A stretch of 64,000 nt of DNA from Osedax fenrisi (GCA_964019155.1 OZ025244.1:23259529-23323528); one strand, 5' to 3'. Numbered from the stretch's first letter, positions 29,501-44,900 are shown. The notes: generated by a model not told the origin, from the letters alone. A program made the numbers and translations.

Positions 29501-32500
29501 CTATAGGTAGTACACGGTAGCTATAGGTAGTATACGGTAGCTATAGGTAGTATAGGTAGCTATAGGTAGTACACGGTAGCTATAGGTAGTATAGGTAGCT
29601 ATAGGTAGTACACGGTAGCTATAGGTAGTATAGGTAGCTATAGGTAGTACACGGTAGCTATAGGTAGTATACGGTAGCTATAGGTAGTATCACGGTAGCT
29701 ATAGGGTAGTATAGGTAGCTATAGGTAGTACACGGTAGCTATAGGTAGTATAGGTAGCTATAGGTAGTATAGGTAGCTATAGGTAGTACACGGTAGCTAT
29801 AGGTAGTATAGGTAGCTATAGGTAGTACACGGTAGCTATAGGTAGTATACGGTAGCTATAGGTAGTATACGGTAGCTATAGGTAGTACTAGGTAGCTATA
29901 GGTAGTATAGGTAGCTATAGGTAGTACACGGTAGCTATAGGTAGTATAGGTAGCTATAGGTAGTATACGGTAGCTAGGTTATAGGTAGCTATAGGTAGTA
30001 TAGGTAGCTATAGGTAGTACACGGTAGCTATAGGTAGTATAGGTAGCTATAGGTAGTACACGGTAGCTATAGGTAGTACTACGGTAGCTATAGGTAGTAC
30101 ACGGTAGCTATAGGTAGTATACGGTAGCTATAGGTAGTACTACGGTAGCTATAGGTAGTATACGGTAGCTATAGGTAGTACACGGTAGCTATAGGTAGTA
30201 TACGGTAGCTATAGGTAGTACACGGTAGCTATAGGTAGTATACGGTAGCTATAGGTAGTACACGGTAGCTATAGGTAGTACACGGTAGCTATAGGTAGTA
30301 CACGGTAGCTATAGGTAGTATAGGTAGCTATAGGTAGTATAGGTAGCTATAGGTAGTATAGGTAGCTATAGGTAGTATACGGTAGCTATAGGTAGTATAG
30401 GTAGCTATAGGTAGTATAGGTAGCTATAGGTAGTATACGGTAGCTATAGGTAGTACACGGTAGCTATAGGTAGTAACGGTAGCTATAGGTAGTATACGGT
30501 AGCTATAGGTAGTATAGGTAGCTATAGGTAGTACACGGTAGCTATAGGTAGTACGTAGCTAGTAGTATAGGTAGCTATTAGGTAGCTATAGGTAGTACAC
30601 GGTAGCTATAGGTAGTATAGGTAGCTATAGGTAGTATACGGTAGCTATAGGTAGTATACGGTAGCTATAGGTAGTACACGGTAGCTATAGGTAGTATAGG
30701 TAGCTATAGGTAGTATAGGTAGCTATAGGTAGTACACGGTAGCTATAGGTAGTATACGGTAGCTATAGGTAGTACACGGTAGCTATAGGTAGTATAGGTA
30801 GCTATAGGTAGTATCGGTAGCTATAGGTAGTATAGGTAGCTATAGGTAGTATAGGTAGCTATAGGTAGTATACGGTAGCTATAGGTAGTACACGGTAGCT
30901 ATAGGTAGTATAGGTAGCTATAGGTAGTACACGGTAGCTATAGGTAGTATAGGTAGCTATAGGTAGTATACGGTAGCTATAGGTAGTACACGGTAGCTAT
31001 AGGTAGTATACGGTAGCTATAGGTAGTATCACGGTAGCTATAGGTAGTATACGGTAGCTATAGGTAGTATAGGTAGCTATAGGTAGTACACGGTAGCTAT
31101 AGGTAGTATAGGTAGCTATAGGTAGTATACGGTAGCTATAGGTAGTATAGGTAGCTATAGGTAGTATACGGTAGCTATAGGTAGTACTAGGTAGCTATAG
31201 GTAGTATACGGTAGCTATAGGTAGTATACGGTAGCTATAGGTAGTATAGGTAGCTATAGGTAGTATACGGTAGCTATAGGTAGTACACGGTAGCTATAGG
31301 TAGTATAGGTAGCTATAGGTAGTACTACGGTAGCTATAGGTAGTATAGGTAGCTATAGGTAGTATACGGTAGAGCTATAGGTAGTATAGTAGCTATAGGG
31401 TTAGTACTAGGTTGCTATAGGTAGTATACGGTAGCTATAGGTAGTATACGGTAGCTATAGGTAGTACACGTAGCTATAGGTAGTATACGGTAGCTATAGG
31501 TAGTATACGGTAGCTATAGGTAGTATACGGGTAGCTATAGGTAGTATACGGTAGCTATAGGTAGTACACGGTAGCTATAGGTAGTATAGGTAGCTATAGG
31601 TAGTATACGGTAGCTATAGGTAGTATACGGTAGCTATAGGTAGTATACGGTAGCTATAGGTAGTATACGGTAGCTATAGGTAGTAACGGTAGCTATAGGT
31701 AGTATAGGTAGCTATAGGTAGTATACGGTAGCTATAGGTAGTATACGGTAGCTATAGGTAGTACACGGTAGCTATAGGTAGTATACGGTAGCTATAGGTA
31801 GTACTACGGTAGCTATAGGTAGTATACGGTAGCTATAGGTAGTATACGGTAGCTATAGGTAGTAACGGTAGCTATAGGTAGTATAGGTAGCTATAGGTAG
31901 TATACGGTAGCTATAGGTAGTATACGGTAGCTATAGGTAGTATACGGTAGCTATAGGTAGTATAGGTAGCTATAGGTAGTATAGGTAGCTATAGGTAGTA
32001 CTACGGTAGCTATAGGTAGTATAGGTAGCTATAGGTAGTATACGGTAGCTATAGGTAGTACACGGTAGCTATAGGTAGTATAGGTAGCTATAGGTAGTAC
32101 ACGGTAGCTATAGGTAGTATACGGTAGCTATAGGTAGTACACGGTAGCTATAGGTAGTACACGGTAGCTATAGGTAGTATACGGTAGCTATAGGTAGTAT
32201 ACGGTAGCTATAGGTAGTATACGGTAGCTATAGGTAGTATACGGTAGCTATAGGTAGTAAACGGTAGCTATAGGTAGTACACGGTAGCTATAGGTAGTAC
32301 ACGGTAGCTATAGGTAGTATAGGTAGCTATAGGTAGTATACGGTAGCTATAGGTAGTACACGGTAGCTATAGGTAGTACACGGTAGCTATAGGTAGTACA
32401 CGGTAGCTATAGGTAGTATACGGTAGCTATAGGTAGTATAGGTAGCTATAGGTAGTATACGGTAGCTATAGGTAGTACACGGTAGCTATAGGTAGTATAC

Positions 32501-34792
32501 GGTAGCTATAGGTAGTATACGGTAGCTATAGGTAGTATACGGTAGCTATAGGTAGTATACGGTAGCTATAGGTAGTATACGGTAGCTATAGGTAGTATAG
32601 GTAGCTATAGGTAGTACACGGTAGCTATAGGTAGTATACGGTAGCTATAGGTAGTACTACGGTAGCTATAGGTAGTATACGGTAGCTATAGGTAGTATAC
32701 GGTAGCTATAGGTAGTACACGGTAGCTATAGGTAGTATAGGTAGCTATAGGTAGTATAGGTAGCTATAGGTAGTATAGGTAGCTATAGGTAGTATAGGTA
32801 GCTATAGGTAGTACACGGTAGCTATAGGTAGTATACGGTAGCTATAGGTAGTACACGGTAGCTATAGGTAGTATAGGTAGCTATAGGTAGTATACGGTAG
32901 CTATAGGTAGTACACGGTAGCTATAGGTAGTATACGGTAGCTATAGGTAGTACGGTAGCTATAGGTAGTATACGGTAGCTATAGGTAGTACACGGTAGCT
33001 ATAGTAGTATAGGTAGCTATAGGTAGTATACGGGTAGCTATAGGTAGTATACGGTAGCTATAGGTAGTAACGGTAGCTATAGGTAGTATACGGTAGCTAT
33101 AGGTAGTACACGGTAGCTATAGGTAGTATAGGTAGCTATAGGTAGTATACGGTAGCTATAGGTAGTACACGGTAGCTATAGGTAGTATAGGTAGCTATAG
33201 GTAGTATACGGTAGCTATAGGTAGTATACGGTAGCTATAGGTAGTATACGGTAGCTATAGGTAGTACACGGTAGCTATAGGTAGTATAGGTAGCTATAGG
33301 TAGTATACGGTAGCTATAGGTAGTATACGGTAGCTATAGGTAGTATAGGTAGCTATAGGTAGTACACGGTAGCTATAGGTAGTACACGGTAGCTATAGGT
33401 AGTAATAGGTAGCTATAGGTAGTACTACGGTAGCTATAGGTAGTATACGGTAGCTATAGGTAGTATACGGTAGCTATAGGTAGTATACGGTAGCTATAGG
33501 TAGTATACGGTAGCTATAGGTAGTATAGGTAGCTATAGGTAGTATAGGTAGCTATAGGTAGTACACGGTAGCTATAGGTAGTATAGGTAGCTATAGGTAG
33601 TATACGGTAGCTATAGTAGTACACGGTAGCTATAGGTAGTATAGGTAGCTATAGGTAGTATACGGTAGGCTATAGGTAGTACACGGTAGCTATAGGTAGT
33701 ATACGGTAGCTATAGGTAGTATAGGTAGCTATAGGTAGTACACGGTAGCTATAGGTAGTATAGGTAGCTATAGGTAGTATACGGTAGCTATAGGTAGTAC
33801 ACGGTAGCTATAGGTAGTACTACGGTAGCTATTAGGTTAGTAGTAACGGTAGCTATAGGTAGTACACGGTAGCTATAGGTAGTATACGGTAGCTATAGGT
33901 AGTATAGGTAGCTATAGGTAGTACACGGTAGCTATAGGTAGTATACGGTAGCTATAGGTAGTATAGGTAGCTATAGGTAGTATACGGTAGCTATGAGGTA
34001 GTACACGGGGTAGCTATAGGTAGTATAGGTAGCTATAGTAGTACACGGTAGCTATAGGTAGTACACGGTAGCTATAGGTAGTATACGGTAGCTATTAGGT
34101 AGTACTTACGGTAGCTATAGGTAGTATTACGGTAGCTATAGGTAGTACACGGTAGCTATAGGTAGTATAGGTAGTCGTAGTAGGTAGTACACGGTAGCTA
34201 TAGGTAGTATAGGTAGCTATAGGTAGTATACGGTAGCTATAGGTAGTATACGGTAGCTATAGGTAGTATAGGTAGCTATAGGTAGTACACGGTAGCTATA
34301 GGTTAGTTATACGGTAGCTATAGGTAGTACTACGGTAGCTATAGGTAGTATACGGTAGCTATAGGTAGTACACGGTAGCTATAGGTAGTATAGGTAGCTA
34401 TAGGTAGTATAGGTAGCTATAGGTAGTATACGGTAGCTATAGGTAGTACACGGTAGCTATAGGTAGTACACGGTAGCTATAGGTAGTATAGGTAGCTATA
34501 GGTAGTATAGGTAGCTATAGGTAGTATACGGTAGCTATAGGTAGTATACGGTAGCTATAGGTAGTATAGGTAGCTATAGGTAGTATACGGTAGCTATAGG
34601 TAGTACACGGTAGCTATAGGTAGTATACGGTAGCTATAGGTAGTACACGGTAGCTATAGGTAGTACACGGTAGCTATAGGTAGTATACGGTAGCTATAGG
34701 TAGTATACGGTAGCTATAGGTAGTATACGGTAGCTATAGGTAGTACTACGGTAGCTATAGGTAGTATAGGTAGCTATAGGTAGTATACGGTA
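17551..34792 (+). repeat. 19/20-bp satellite array, left block
   Basis: A continuous tandem array of three unit types: A, ggtagctataggtagtata (19 bp); B, ggtagctataggtagtacac (20 bp); and C, ggtagctataggtagtatac (20 bp). Each unit is two related halves, ggtagctata and ggtagta(ta/tac/cac), so the ancestral repeat is probably about 10 bp. The left edge is sharp: the first unit has ggtatctata in place of ggtagctata. Type A is common from 18 to 19.5 kb, type B dominates around 20-21 kb, and type C becomes frequent beyond 31 kb. Irregular units with 1-5 bp insertions or deletions become frequent beyond about 28.6 kb and continue up to the assembly gap. No spacer or gene interrupts the array. Confidence 0.98.
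20054..21110 (+). repeat. Local higher-order repeat: C unit followed by six B units
   Basis: The string 'one C, then exactly six B' recurs with C ends at 20054, 20330, 20607 and 20962, i.e. offsets of 276, 277 and 355 bp. Three of the four are followed by a shortened tacagg unit. This shows block-wise amplification of about 14 units. Confidence 0.85.
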
Positions 34793-34992
34793 NNNNNNNN
34801 NNNNNNNNNNNNNNNNNNNNNNNNNNNNNNNNNNNNNNNNNNNNNNNNNNNNNNNNNNNNNNNNNNNNNNNNNNNNNNNNNNNNNNNNNNNNNNNNNNNN
34901 NNNNNNNNNNNNNNNNNNNNNNNNNNNNNNNNNNNNNNNNNNNNNNNNNNNNNNNNNNNNNNNNNNNNNNNNNNNNNNNNNNNNNNNNNNNN
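34793..34992. other. Assembly gap of 200 N
   Basis: Exactly 200 N inside the satellite. A round size suggests a scaffolding placeholder, so the real distance, and whether the two sides are truly adjacent, is unknown. Confidence 0.97.
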
Positions 34993-37900
34993 TATAGGTA
35001 GTATAGGTAGCTATAGGTAGTATAGGTAGCTATAGGTAGTATAGGTAGCTATAGGTAGTACAGGTAGCTATAGGTAGTATACGGTAGCTATAGGTAGTAC
35101 ACGGTAGCTATAGGTAGTACACGGTAGCTATAGGTAGTACACGGTAGCTATAGGTAGTACACGGTAGCTATAGGTAGTACACGGTAGCTATAGGTAGTAT
35201 ACGGTAGCTATAGGTAGTACACGGTAGCTATAGGTAGTATAGGTAGCTATAGGTAGTATACGGTAGCTATAGGTAGTATAGGTAGCTATAGGTAGTACAC
35301 GGTAGCTATAGGTAGTACACGGTAGCTATAGGTAGTACACGGTAGCTATAGGTAGTATACGGTAGCTATAGGTAGTATACGGTAGCTATAGGTAGTATAG
35401 GTAGCTATAGGTAGTATAGGTAGCTATAGGTAGTATAGGTAGCTATAGGTAGTACCGGTAGCTATAGGTAGTACACGGTAGCTATAGGTAGTATAGGTAG
35501 CTATAGGTAGTACACGGTAGCTATAGGTAGTACACGGTAGCTATAGGTAGTATACGGTAGCTATAGGTAGTATAGGTAGCTATAGGTAGTATAGGTAGCT
35601 ATAGGTAGTATAGGTAGCTATAGGTAGTATAGGTAGCTATAGGTAGTATAGGTAGCTATAGGTAGTACACGGTAGCTATAGGTAGTATAGGTAGCTATAG
35701 GTAGTATAGGTAGCTATAGGTAGTACACGGTAGCTATAGGTAGTATAGGTAGCTATAGGTAGTATAGGTAGCTATAGGTAGTATAGGTAGCTATAGGTAG
35801 TACACGGTAGCTATAGGTAGTATAGGTAGCTATAGGTAGTATACGGTAGCTATAGGTAGTACACGGTAGCTATAGGTAGTATACGGTAGCTATAGGTAGT
35901 ACACGGTAGCTATAGGTAGTACACGGTAGCTATAGGTAGTATAGGTAGCTATAGGTAGTACACGGTAGCTATAGGTAGTACACGGTAGCTATAGGTAGTA
36001 CACGGTAGCTATAGGTAGTACACGGTAGCTATAGGTAGTACACGGTAGCTATAGGTAGTATACGGTAGCTATAGGTAGTACACGGTAGCTATAGGTAGTA
36101 TAGGTAGCTATAGGTAGTACACGGTAGCTATAGGTAGTATAGGTAGCTATAGGTAGTATAGGTAGCTATAGGTAGTACACGGTAGCTATAGGTAGTACAC
36201 GGTAGCTATAGGTAGTATAGGTAGCTATAGGTAGTACACGGTAGCTATAGGTAGTACTAGGTAGCTATAGGTAGTACACGGTAGCTATAGGTAGTAACGG
36301 TAGCTATAGGTAGTATAGGTAGCTATAGGTAGTATAGGTAGCTATAGGTAGTATAGGTAGCTATAGGTAGTACACGGTAGCTATAGGTAGTATAGGTAGC
36401 TATAGGTAGTATAGGTAGCTATAGGTAGTATAGGTAGCTATAGGTAGTATACGGTAGCTATAGGTAGTATAGGTAGCTATAGGTAGTATAGGTAGCTATA
36501 GGTAGTACTAGGTAGCTATAGGTAGTACACGGTAGCTATAGGTAGTACACGGTAGCTATAGGTAGTACACGGTAGCTATAGGTAGTATAGGTAGCTATAG
36601 GTAGTACACGGTAGCTATAGGTAGTATAGGTAGCTATAGGTAGTATAGGTAGCTATAGGTAGTATAGGTAGCTATAGGTAGTATAGGTAGCTATAGGTAG
36701 TATAGGTAGCTATAGGTAGTACACGGTAGCTATAGGTAGTATACGATAGCTATAGGTAGTACACGGTAGCTATAGGTAGTACACGGTAGCTAGGGGTAGT
36801 ATAGGTAGCTATAGGTAGTACACGGTAGCAATAGGTAGTATACGGTAGCTATAGGTAGTATACGGTAGCTATAGGTAGTACACGGTAGCTATAGGTAGTA
36901 CACGGTAGCTATAGGTAGTACACGGTAGCTATAGGTAGTATAGGTAGCTATAGGTAGTATAGGTAGCTATAGGTAGTATAGGTAGCTATAGGTAGTACAC
37001 GGTAGCTATAGGTAGTATAGGTAGCTATAGGTAGTATAGGTAGCTATAGGTAGTATAGGTAGCTATAGGTAGTACACGGTAGCTATAGGTAGTATAGGTA
37101 GCTATAGGTAGTACACGGTAGCTATAGGTAGTACACGGTAGCTATAGGTAGTACACGGTAGCTATAGGTAGTATAGGTAGCTATAGGTAGTACACGGTAG
37201 CTATAGGTAGTATAGGTAGCTATAGGTAGTATAGGTAGCTATAGGTAGTACACGGTAGCTATAGGTAGTATAGGTAGCTATAGGTAGTACACGGTAGCTA
37301 TAGGTAGTATACGGTAGCTATAGGTAGTATAGGTAGCTATAGGTAGTATAGGTAGCTATAGGTAGTACACGGTAGCTATAGGTAGTACACGGTAGCTATA
37401 GGTAGTACACGGTAGCTATAGGTAGTATAGGTAGCTATAGGTAGTATAGGTAGCTATAGGTAGTACACGGTAGCTATAGGTAGTATACGGTAGCTATAGG
37501 TAGTACAGGTAGCTATAGGTAGTATAGGTAGCTATAGGTAGTACACGGTAGCTATAGGTAGTATAGGTAGCTATAGGTAGTATAGGTAGCTATAGGTAGT
37601 ATAGGTAGCTATAGGTAGTACACGGTAGCTATAGGTAGTATAGGTAGCTATAGGTAGTATACGGTAGCTATAGGTAGTATAGGTAGCTATAGGTAGTATA
37701 GGTAGCTATAGGTAGTACACGGTAGCTATAGGTAGTACACGGTAGCTATAGGTAGTATACGGTAGCTATAGGTAGTACACGGTAGCTATAGGTAGTACAC
37801 GGTAGCTATAGGTAGTACACGGTAGCTATAGGTAGTACACGGTAGCTATAGGTAGTACACGGTAGCTATAGGTAGTATAGGTAGCTATAGGTAGTATAGG

Positions 37901-40900
37901 TAGCTATAGGTAGTACACGGTAGCTATAGGTAGTATACGGTAGCTATAGGTAGTACAGGTAGCTATAGGTAGTATAGGTAGCTATAGGTAGTACACGGTA
38001 GCTATAGGTAGTATAGGTAGCTATAGGTAGTATAGGTAGCTATAGGTAGTATAGGTAGCTATAGGTAGTATAGGTAGCTATAGGTAGTATAGGTAGCTAT
38101 AGGTAGTATAGGTAGCTATAGGTAGTACACGGTAGCTATAGGTAGTATAGGTAGCTATAGGTAGTACACGGTAGCTATAGGTAGTACACGGTAGCTATAG
38201 GTAGTACACGGTAGCTATAGGTAGTACACGGTAGCTATAGGTAGTATAGGTAGCTATAGGTAGTACACGGTAGCTATAGGTAGTACACGGTAGCTATAGG
38301 TAGTATAGGTAGCTATAGGTAGTATAGGTAGCTATAGGTAGTATAGGTAGCTATAGGTAGTATAGGTAGCTATAGGTAGTATAGGTAGCTATAGGTAGTA
38401 TACGGTAGCTATAGGTAGTACACGGTAGCTATAGGTAGTACACGGTAGCTATAGGTAGTATAGGTAGCTATAGGTAGTACACGGTAGCTATAGGTAGTAC
38501 ACGGTAGCTATAGGTAGTACACGGTAGCTATAGGTAGTACACGGTAGCTATAGGTAGTACACGGTAGCTATAGGTAGTATACGGTAGCTATAGGTAGTAC
38601 ACGGTAGCTATAGGTAGTATAGGTAGCTATAGGTAGTACACGGTAGCTATAGGTAGTATAGGTAGCTATAGGTAGTATAGGTAGCTATAGGTAGTACACG
38701 GTAGCTATAGGTAGTACACGGTAGCTATAGGTAGTATAGGTAGCTATAGGTAGTACACGGTAGCTATAGGTAGTATAGGTAGCTATAGGTAGTACACGGT
38801 AGCTATAGGTAGTACACGGTAGCTATAGGTAGTATAGGTAGCTATAGGTAGTATAGGTAGCTATAGGTAGTATACGGTAGCTATAGGTAGTATAGGTAGC
38901 TATAGGTAGTACACGGTAGCTATAGGTAGTATAGGTAGCTATAGGTAGTACACGGTAGCTATAGGTAGTACACGGTAGCTATAGGTAGTACACGGTAGCT
39001 ATAGGTAGTACACGGTAGCTATAGGTAGTATAGGTAGCTATAGGTAGTACACGGTAGCTATAGGTAGTATAGGTAGCTATAGGTAGTATAGGTAGCTATA
39101 GGTAGTATAGGTAGCTATAGGTAGTATAGGTAGCTATAGGTAGTATAGGTAGCTATAGGTAGTATAGGTAGCTATAGGTAGTATAGGTAGCTATAGGTAG
39201 TATAGGTAGCTATAGGTAGTACACGGTAGCTATAGGTAGTATACGGTAGCTATAGGTAGTACACGGTAGCTATAGGTAGTACACGGTAGCTATAGGTAGT
39301 ATAGGTAGCTATAGGTAGTATACGGTAGCTATAGGTAGTATAGGTAGCTATAGGTAGTATAGGTAGCTATAGGTAGTATAGGTAGCTATAGGTAGTATAC
39401 GGTAGCTATAGGTAGTATACGGTAGCTATAGGTAGTATAGGTAGCTATAGGTAGTACACGGTAGCTATAGGTAGTACACGTAGCTATAGGTAGTATACGG
39501 TAGCTATAGGTAGTACACGGTAGCTATAGGTAGTATAGGTAGCTATAGGTAGTATAGGTAGCTATAGGTAGTATAGGTAGCTATAGGTAGTACACGGTAG
39601 CTATAGGTAGTATAGGTAGCTATAGGTAGTATAGGTAGCTATAGGTAGTATAGGTAGCTATAGGTAGTATAGGTAGCTATAGGTAGTACACGGTAGCTAT
39701 AGGTAGTACACGGTAGCTATAGGTAGTACACGGTAGCTATAGGTAGTATAGGTAGCTATAGGTAGTATAGGTAGCTATAGGTAGTATAGGTAGCTATAGG
39801 TAGTATAGGTAGCTATAGGTAGTATAGGTAGCTATAGGTAGTATAGGTAGCTATAGGTAGTACACGGTAGCTATAGGTAGTATAGGTAGCTATAGGTAGT
39901 ATAGGTAGCTATAGGTAGTATAGGTAGCTATAGGTAGTACACGGTAGCTATAGGTAGTACACGGTAGCTATAGGTAGTATAGGTAGCTATAGGTAGTACA
40001 CGGTAGCTATAGGTAGTATAGGTAGCTATAGGTAGTACACGGTAGCTATAGGTAGTACACGGTAGCTATAGGTAGTATAGGTAGCTATAGGTAGTATAGG
40101 TAGCTATAGGTAGTATACGGTAGCTATAGGTAGTATAGGTAGCTATAGGTAGTACACGGTAGCTATAGGTAGTATAGGTAGCTATAGGTAGTACACGGTA
40201 GCTATAGGTAGTACACGGTAGCTATAGGTAGTACACGGTAGCTATAGGTAGTACACGGTAGCTATAGGTAGTATAGGTAGCTATAGGTAGTACACGGTAG
40301 CTATAGGTAGTATAGGTAGCTATAGGTAGTATAGGTAGCTATAGGTAGTATAGGTAGCTATAGGTAGTATAGGTAGCTATAGGTAGTATACGGTAGCTAT
40401 AGGTAGTATAGGTAGCTATAGGTAGTATAGGTAGCTATAGGTAGTACACGGTAGCTATAGGTAGTATACGGTAGCTATAGGTAGTATACGGTAGCTATAG
40501 GTAGTATAGGTAGCTATAGGTAGTACACGGTAGCTATAGGTAGTACACGGTAGCTATAGGTAGTATAGGTAGCTATAGGTAGTATAGGTAGCTATAGGTA
40601 GTATAGGTAGCTATAGGTAGTACACGGTAGCTATAGGTAGTATAGGTAGCTATAGGTAGTATAGGTAGCTATAGGTAGTATAGGTAGCTATAGGTAGTAT
40701 AGGTAGCTATAGGTAGTACACGGTAGCTATAGGTAGTACACGGTAGCTATAGGTAGTATAGGTAGCTATAGGTAGTATAGGTAGCTATAGGTAGTACACG
40801 GTAGCTATAGGTAGTATAGGTAGCTATAGGTAGTATAGGTAGCTATAGGTAGTACACGGTAGCTATAGGTAGTATAGGTAGCTATAGGTAGTATAGGTAG

Positions 40901-41940
40901 CTATAGGTAGTATAGGTAGCTATAGGTAGTATAGGTAGCTATAGGTAGTACACGGTAGCTATAGGTAGTATAGGTAGCTATAGGTAGTATAGGTAGCTAT
41001 AGGTAGTATAGGTAGCTATAGGTAGTACACGGTAGCTATAGGTAGTATAGGTAGCTATAGGTAGTATAGGTAGCTATAGGTAGTATAGGTAGCTATAGGT
41101 AGTACACGGTAGCTATAGGTAGTATAGGTAGCTATAGGTAGTATACGGTAGCTATAGGTAGTACACGGTAGCTATAGGTAGTATAGGTAGCTATAGGTAG
41201 TATAGGTAGCTATAGGTAGTACACGGTAGCTATAGGTAGTATAGGTAGCTATAGGTAGTACACGGTAGCTATAGGTAGTACACGGTAGCTATAGGTAGTA
41301 TAGGTAGCTATAGGTAGTATAGGTAGCTATAGGTAGTATACGGTAGCTATAGGTAGTACACGGTAGCTATAGGTAGTATAGGTAGCTATAGGTAGTACAC
41401 GGTAGCTATAGGTAGTATAGGTAGCTATAGGTAGTACACGGTAGCTATAGGTAGTACACGGTAGCTATAGGTAGTATAGGTAGCTATAGGTAGTACACGG
41501 TAGCTATAGGTAGTATAGGTAGCTATAGGTAGTACACGGTAGCTATAGGTAGTACACGGTAGCTATAGGTAGTACACGGTAGCTATAGGTAGTATAGGTA
41601 GCTATAGGTAGTATAGGTAGCTATAGGTAGTATAGGTAGCTATAGGTAGTACACGGTAGCTATAGGTAGTACACGGTAGCTATAGGTAGTATAGGTAGCT
41701 ATAGGTAGTATAGGTAGCTATAGGTAGTACACGGTAGCTATAGGTAGTATAGGTAGCTATAGGTAGTATAGGTAGCTATAGGTAGTATAGGTAGCTATAG
41801 GTAGTATAGGTAGCTATAGGTAGTATAGGTAGCTATAGGTAGTATACGGTAGCTATAGGTAGTATAGGTAGCTATAGGTAGTATAGGTAGCTATAGGTAG
41901 TACACGGTAGCTATAGGTAGTATAGGTAGCTATAGGTAGT

Positions 41941-44900
41941 ATAGATAGCTATAGGTAGTATAGGTAGCTATAGGTAGTATAGGTAGCTATAGGTAGTACA
42001 CGGTAGCTATAGGTAGTATAGGTAACTATAGGTAGTATAGGTAGCTATAGGTAGTACACGGTAGCTATAGGTAGTATAGGTAGCTATAGGTAGTATAGGT
42101 AGCTATAGGTAGTATAGGTAGCTATAGGTAGTACACGGTAGCTATAGGTAGTATAGGTAGCTATAGGTAGTATAGGTAGCTATAGGTAGTATAGGTAGCT
42201 ATAGGTAGTATACGGTAGCTATAGGTAGTATAGGTAGCTATAGGTAGTATACGGTAGCTATAGGTAGTATAGGTAGCTATAGGTAGTACAGGTAGCTATA
42301 GGTAGTACACGGTAGCTATAGGTAGTATAGGTAGCTATAGGTAGTACACGGTAGCTATAGGTAGTACACGATAGCTATAGGTAGTATAGGTAGCTATAGG
42401 TAGTACACGGTAGCTATAGGTAGTACACGGTAGCTATAGGTAGTACACGGTAGCTATAGGTAGTACACGGTAGCTATAGGTAGTATACTATAGCTATAGG
42501 TAGTACACGGTAGCTATAGGTAGTATAGGTAGCTATAGGTAGTATAGGTAGCTATAGGTAGTATACGGTAGCTATAGGTAGTATAGGTAGCTATAGGTAG
42601 TATAGGTAGCTATAGGTAGTATAGGTAGCTATAGGTAGTACACGGTAGCTATAGGTAGTATAGGTAGCTATAGGTAGTATAGGTAGCTATAGGTAGTACA
42701 CGGTAGCTATAGGTAGTATAGGTAGCTATAGGTAGTATAGGTAGCTATAGGTAGTATAGGTAGCTATAGGTAGTATAGGTAGCTATAGGTAGTATAGGTA
42801 GCTATAGGTAGTACACGGTAGCTATAGGTAGTACACGGTAGCTATAGGTAGTATAGGTAGCTATAGGTAGTATAGGTAGCTATAGGTAGTACACGGTAGC
42901 TATAGGTAGTATAGGTAGCTATAGGTAGTATAGGTAGCTATAGGTAGTATAGGTAGCTATAGGTAGTACACGGTAGCTATAGGTAGTACACGGTAGCTAT
43001 AGGTAGTACACGGTAGCTATAGGTAGTATAGGTAGCTATAGGTAGTATAGGTAGCTATAGGTAGTATAGGTAGCTATAGGTAGTACACGGTAGCTATAGG
43101 TAGTATAGGTAGCTATAGGTAGTACACGGTAGCTATAGGTAGTACACGGTAGCTATAGGTAGTATAGGTAGCTATAGGTAGTACACGGTAGCTATAGGTA
43201 GTATAGGTAGCTATAGGTAGTACACGGTAGCTATAGGTAGTACAGGTAGCTATAGGTAGTACACGGTAGCTATAGGTAGTACACGGTAGCTATAGGTAGT
43301 ACACGGTAGCTATAGGTAGTATAGGTAGCTATAGGTAGTATAGGTAGCTATAGGTAGTATACGGTAGCTATAGGTAGTATAGGTAGCTATAGGTAGTATA
43401 GGTAGCTATAGGTAGTATAGGTAGCTATAGGTAGTATAGGTAGCTATAGGTAGTATAGGTAGCTATAGGTAGTATAGGTAGCTATAGGTAGTATAGGTAG
43501 CTATAGGTAGTATAGGTAGCTATAGGTAGTATACGGTAGCTATAGGTAGTATAGGTAGCTATAGGTAGTACACGGTAGCTATAGGTAGTACACGGTAGCT
43601 ATAGGTAGTATAGGTAGCTATAGGTAGTATAGGTAGCTATAGGTAGTATACGGTAGCTATAGGTAGTACACGGTAGCTATAGGTAGTATAGGTAGCTATA
43701 GGTAGTATAGGTAGCTATAGGTAGTACACGGTAGCTATAGGTAGTACACGGTAGCTATAGGTAGTATAGGTAGCTATAGGTAGTATAGGTAGCTATAGGT
43801 AGTACACGGTAGCTATAGGTAGTACACGGTAGCTATAGGTAGTATAGGTAGCTATAGGTAGTACACGGTAGCTATAGGTAGTATAGGTAGCTATAGGTAG
43901 TACACGGTAGCTATAGGTAGTACACGGTAGCTATAGGTAGTACAACGGTAGCTATAGGTAGTACACGGTAGCTATAGGTAGTACACGGTAGCTATAGGTA
44001 GTATAGGTAGCTATAGGTAGTATAGGTAGCTATAGGTAGTACACGGATAGCTATAGGTAGTACACGGTAGCTATAGGTAGTATAGGTAGCTATAGGTAGT
44101 ACACGGTAGCTATAGGTAGTATAGGTAGCTATAGGTAGTACACGGTAGCTATAGGTAGTACACGGTAGCTATAGGTAGTATACGGTAGCTATAGGTAGTA
44201 CACGGTAGCTATAGGTAGTACACGGTAGTTATAGGTAGTACACGGTAGCTATAGGTAGTATAGGTAGCTATAGGTAGTACACGGTAGCTATAGGTAGTAC
44301 ACGGTAGCTATAGGTAGTACACGGTAGCTATAGGTAGTACACGGTAGCTATAGGTAGTATAGGTAGCTATAGGTAGTATAGGTAGCTATAGGTAGTACAC
44401 GGTAGTTATAGGTAGTACACGGTAGCTATAGGTAGTACACGGTAGCTATAGGTAGTATAGGTAGCTATAGGTAGTATAGGTAGCTATAGGTAGTACACGG
44501 TAGCTATAGGTAGTACACGGTAGCTATAGGTAGTACACGGTAGCTATAGGTAGTACACGGTAGCTATAGGTAGTATAGGTAGCTATAGGTAGTATAGGTA
44601 GCTATAGGTAGTATAGGTAGCTATAGGTAGTACACGGTAGCTATAGGTAGTACACGGTAGCTATAGGTAGTATAGGTAGCTATAGGTAGTATACGGTAGC
44701 TATAGGTAGTACACGGTAGCTATAGGTAGTATAGGTAGCTATAGGTAGTATAGGTAGCTATAGGTAGTACACGGTAGCTATAGGTAGTATACGGTAGCTA
44801 TAGGTAGTACACGGTAGCTATAGGTAGTATAGGTAGCTATAGGTAGTACACGGTAGCTATAGGTAGTACACGGTAGCTATAGGTAGTATAGGTAGCTATA

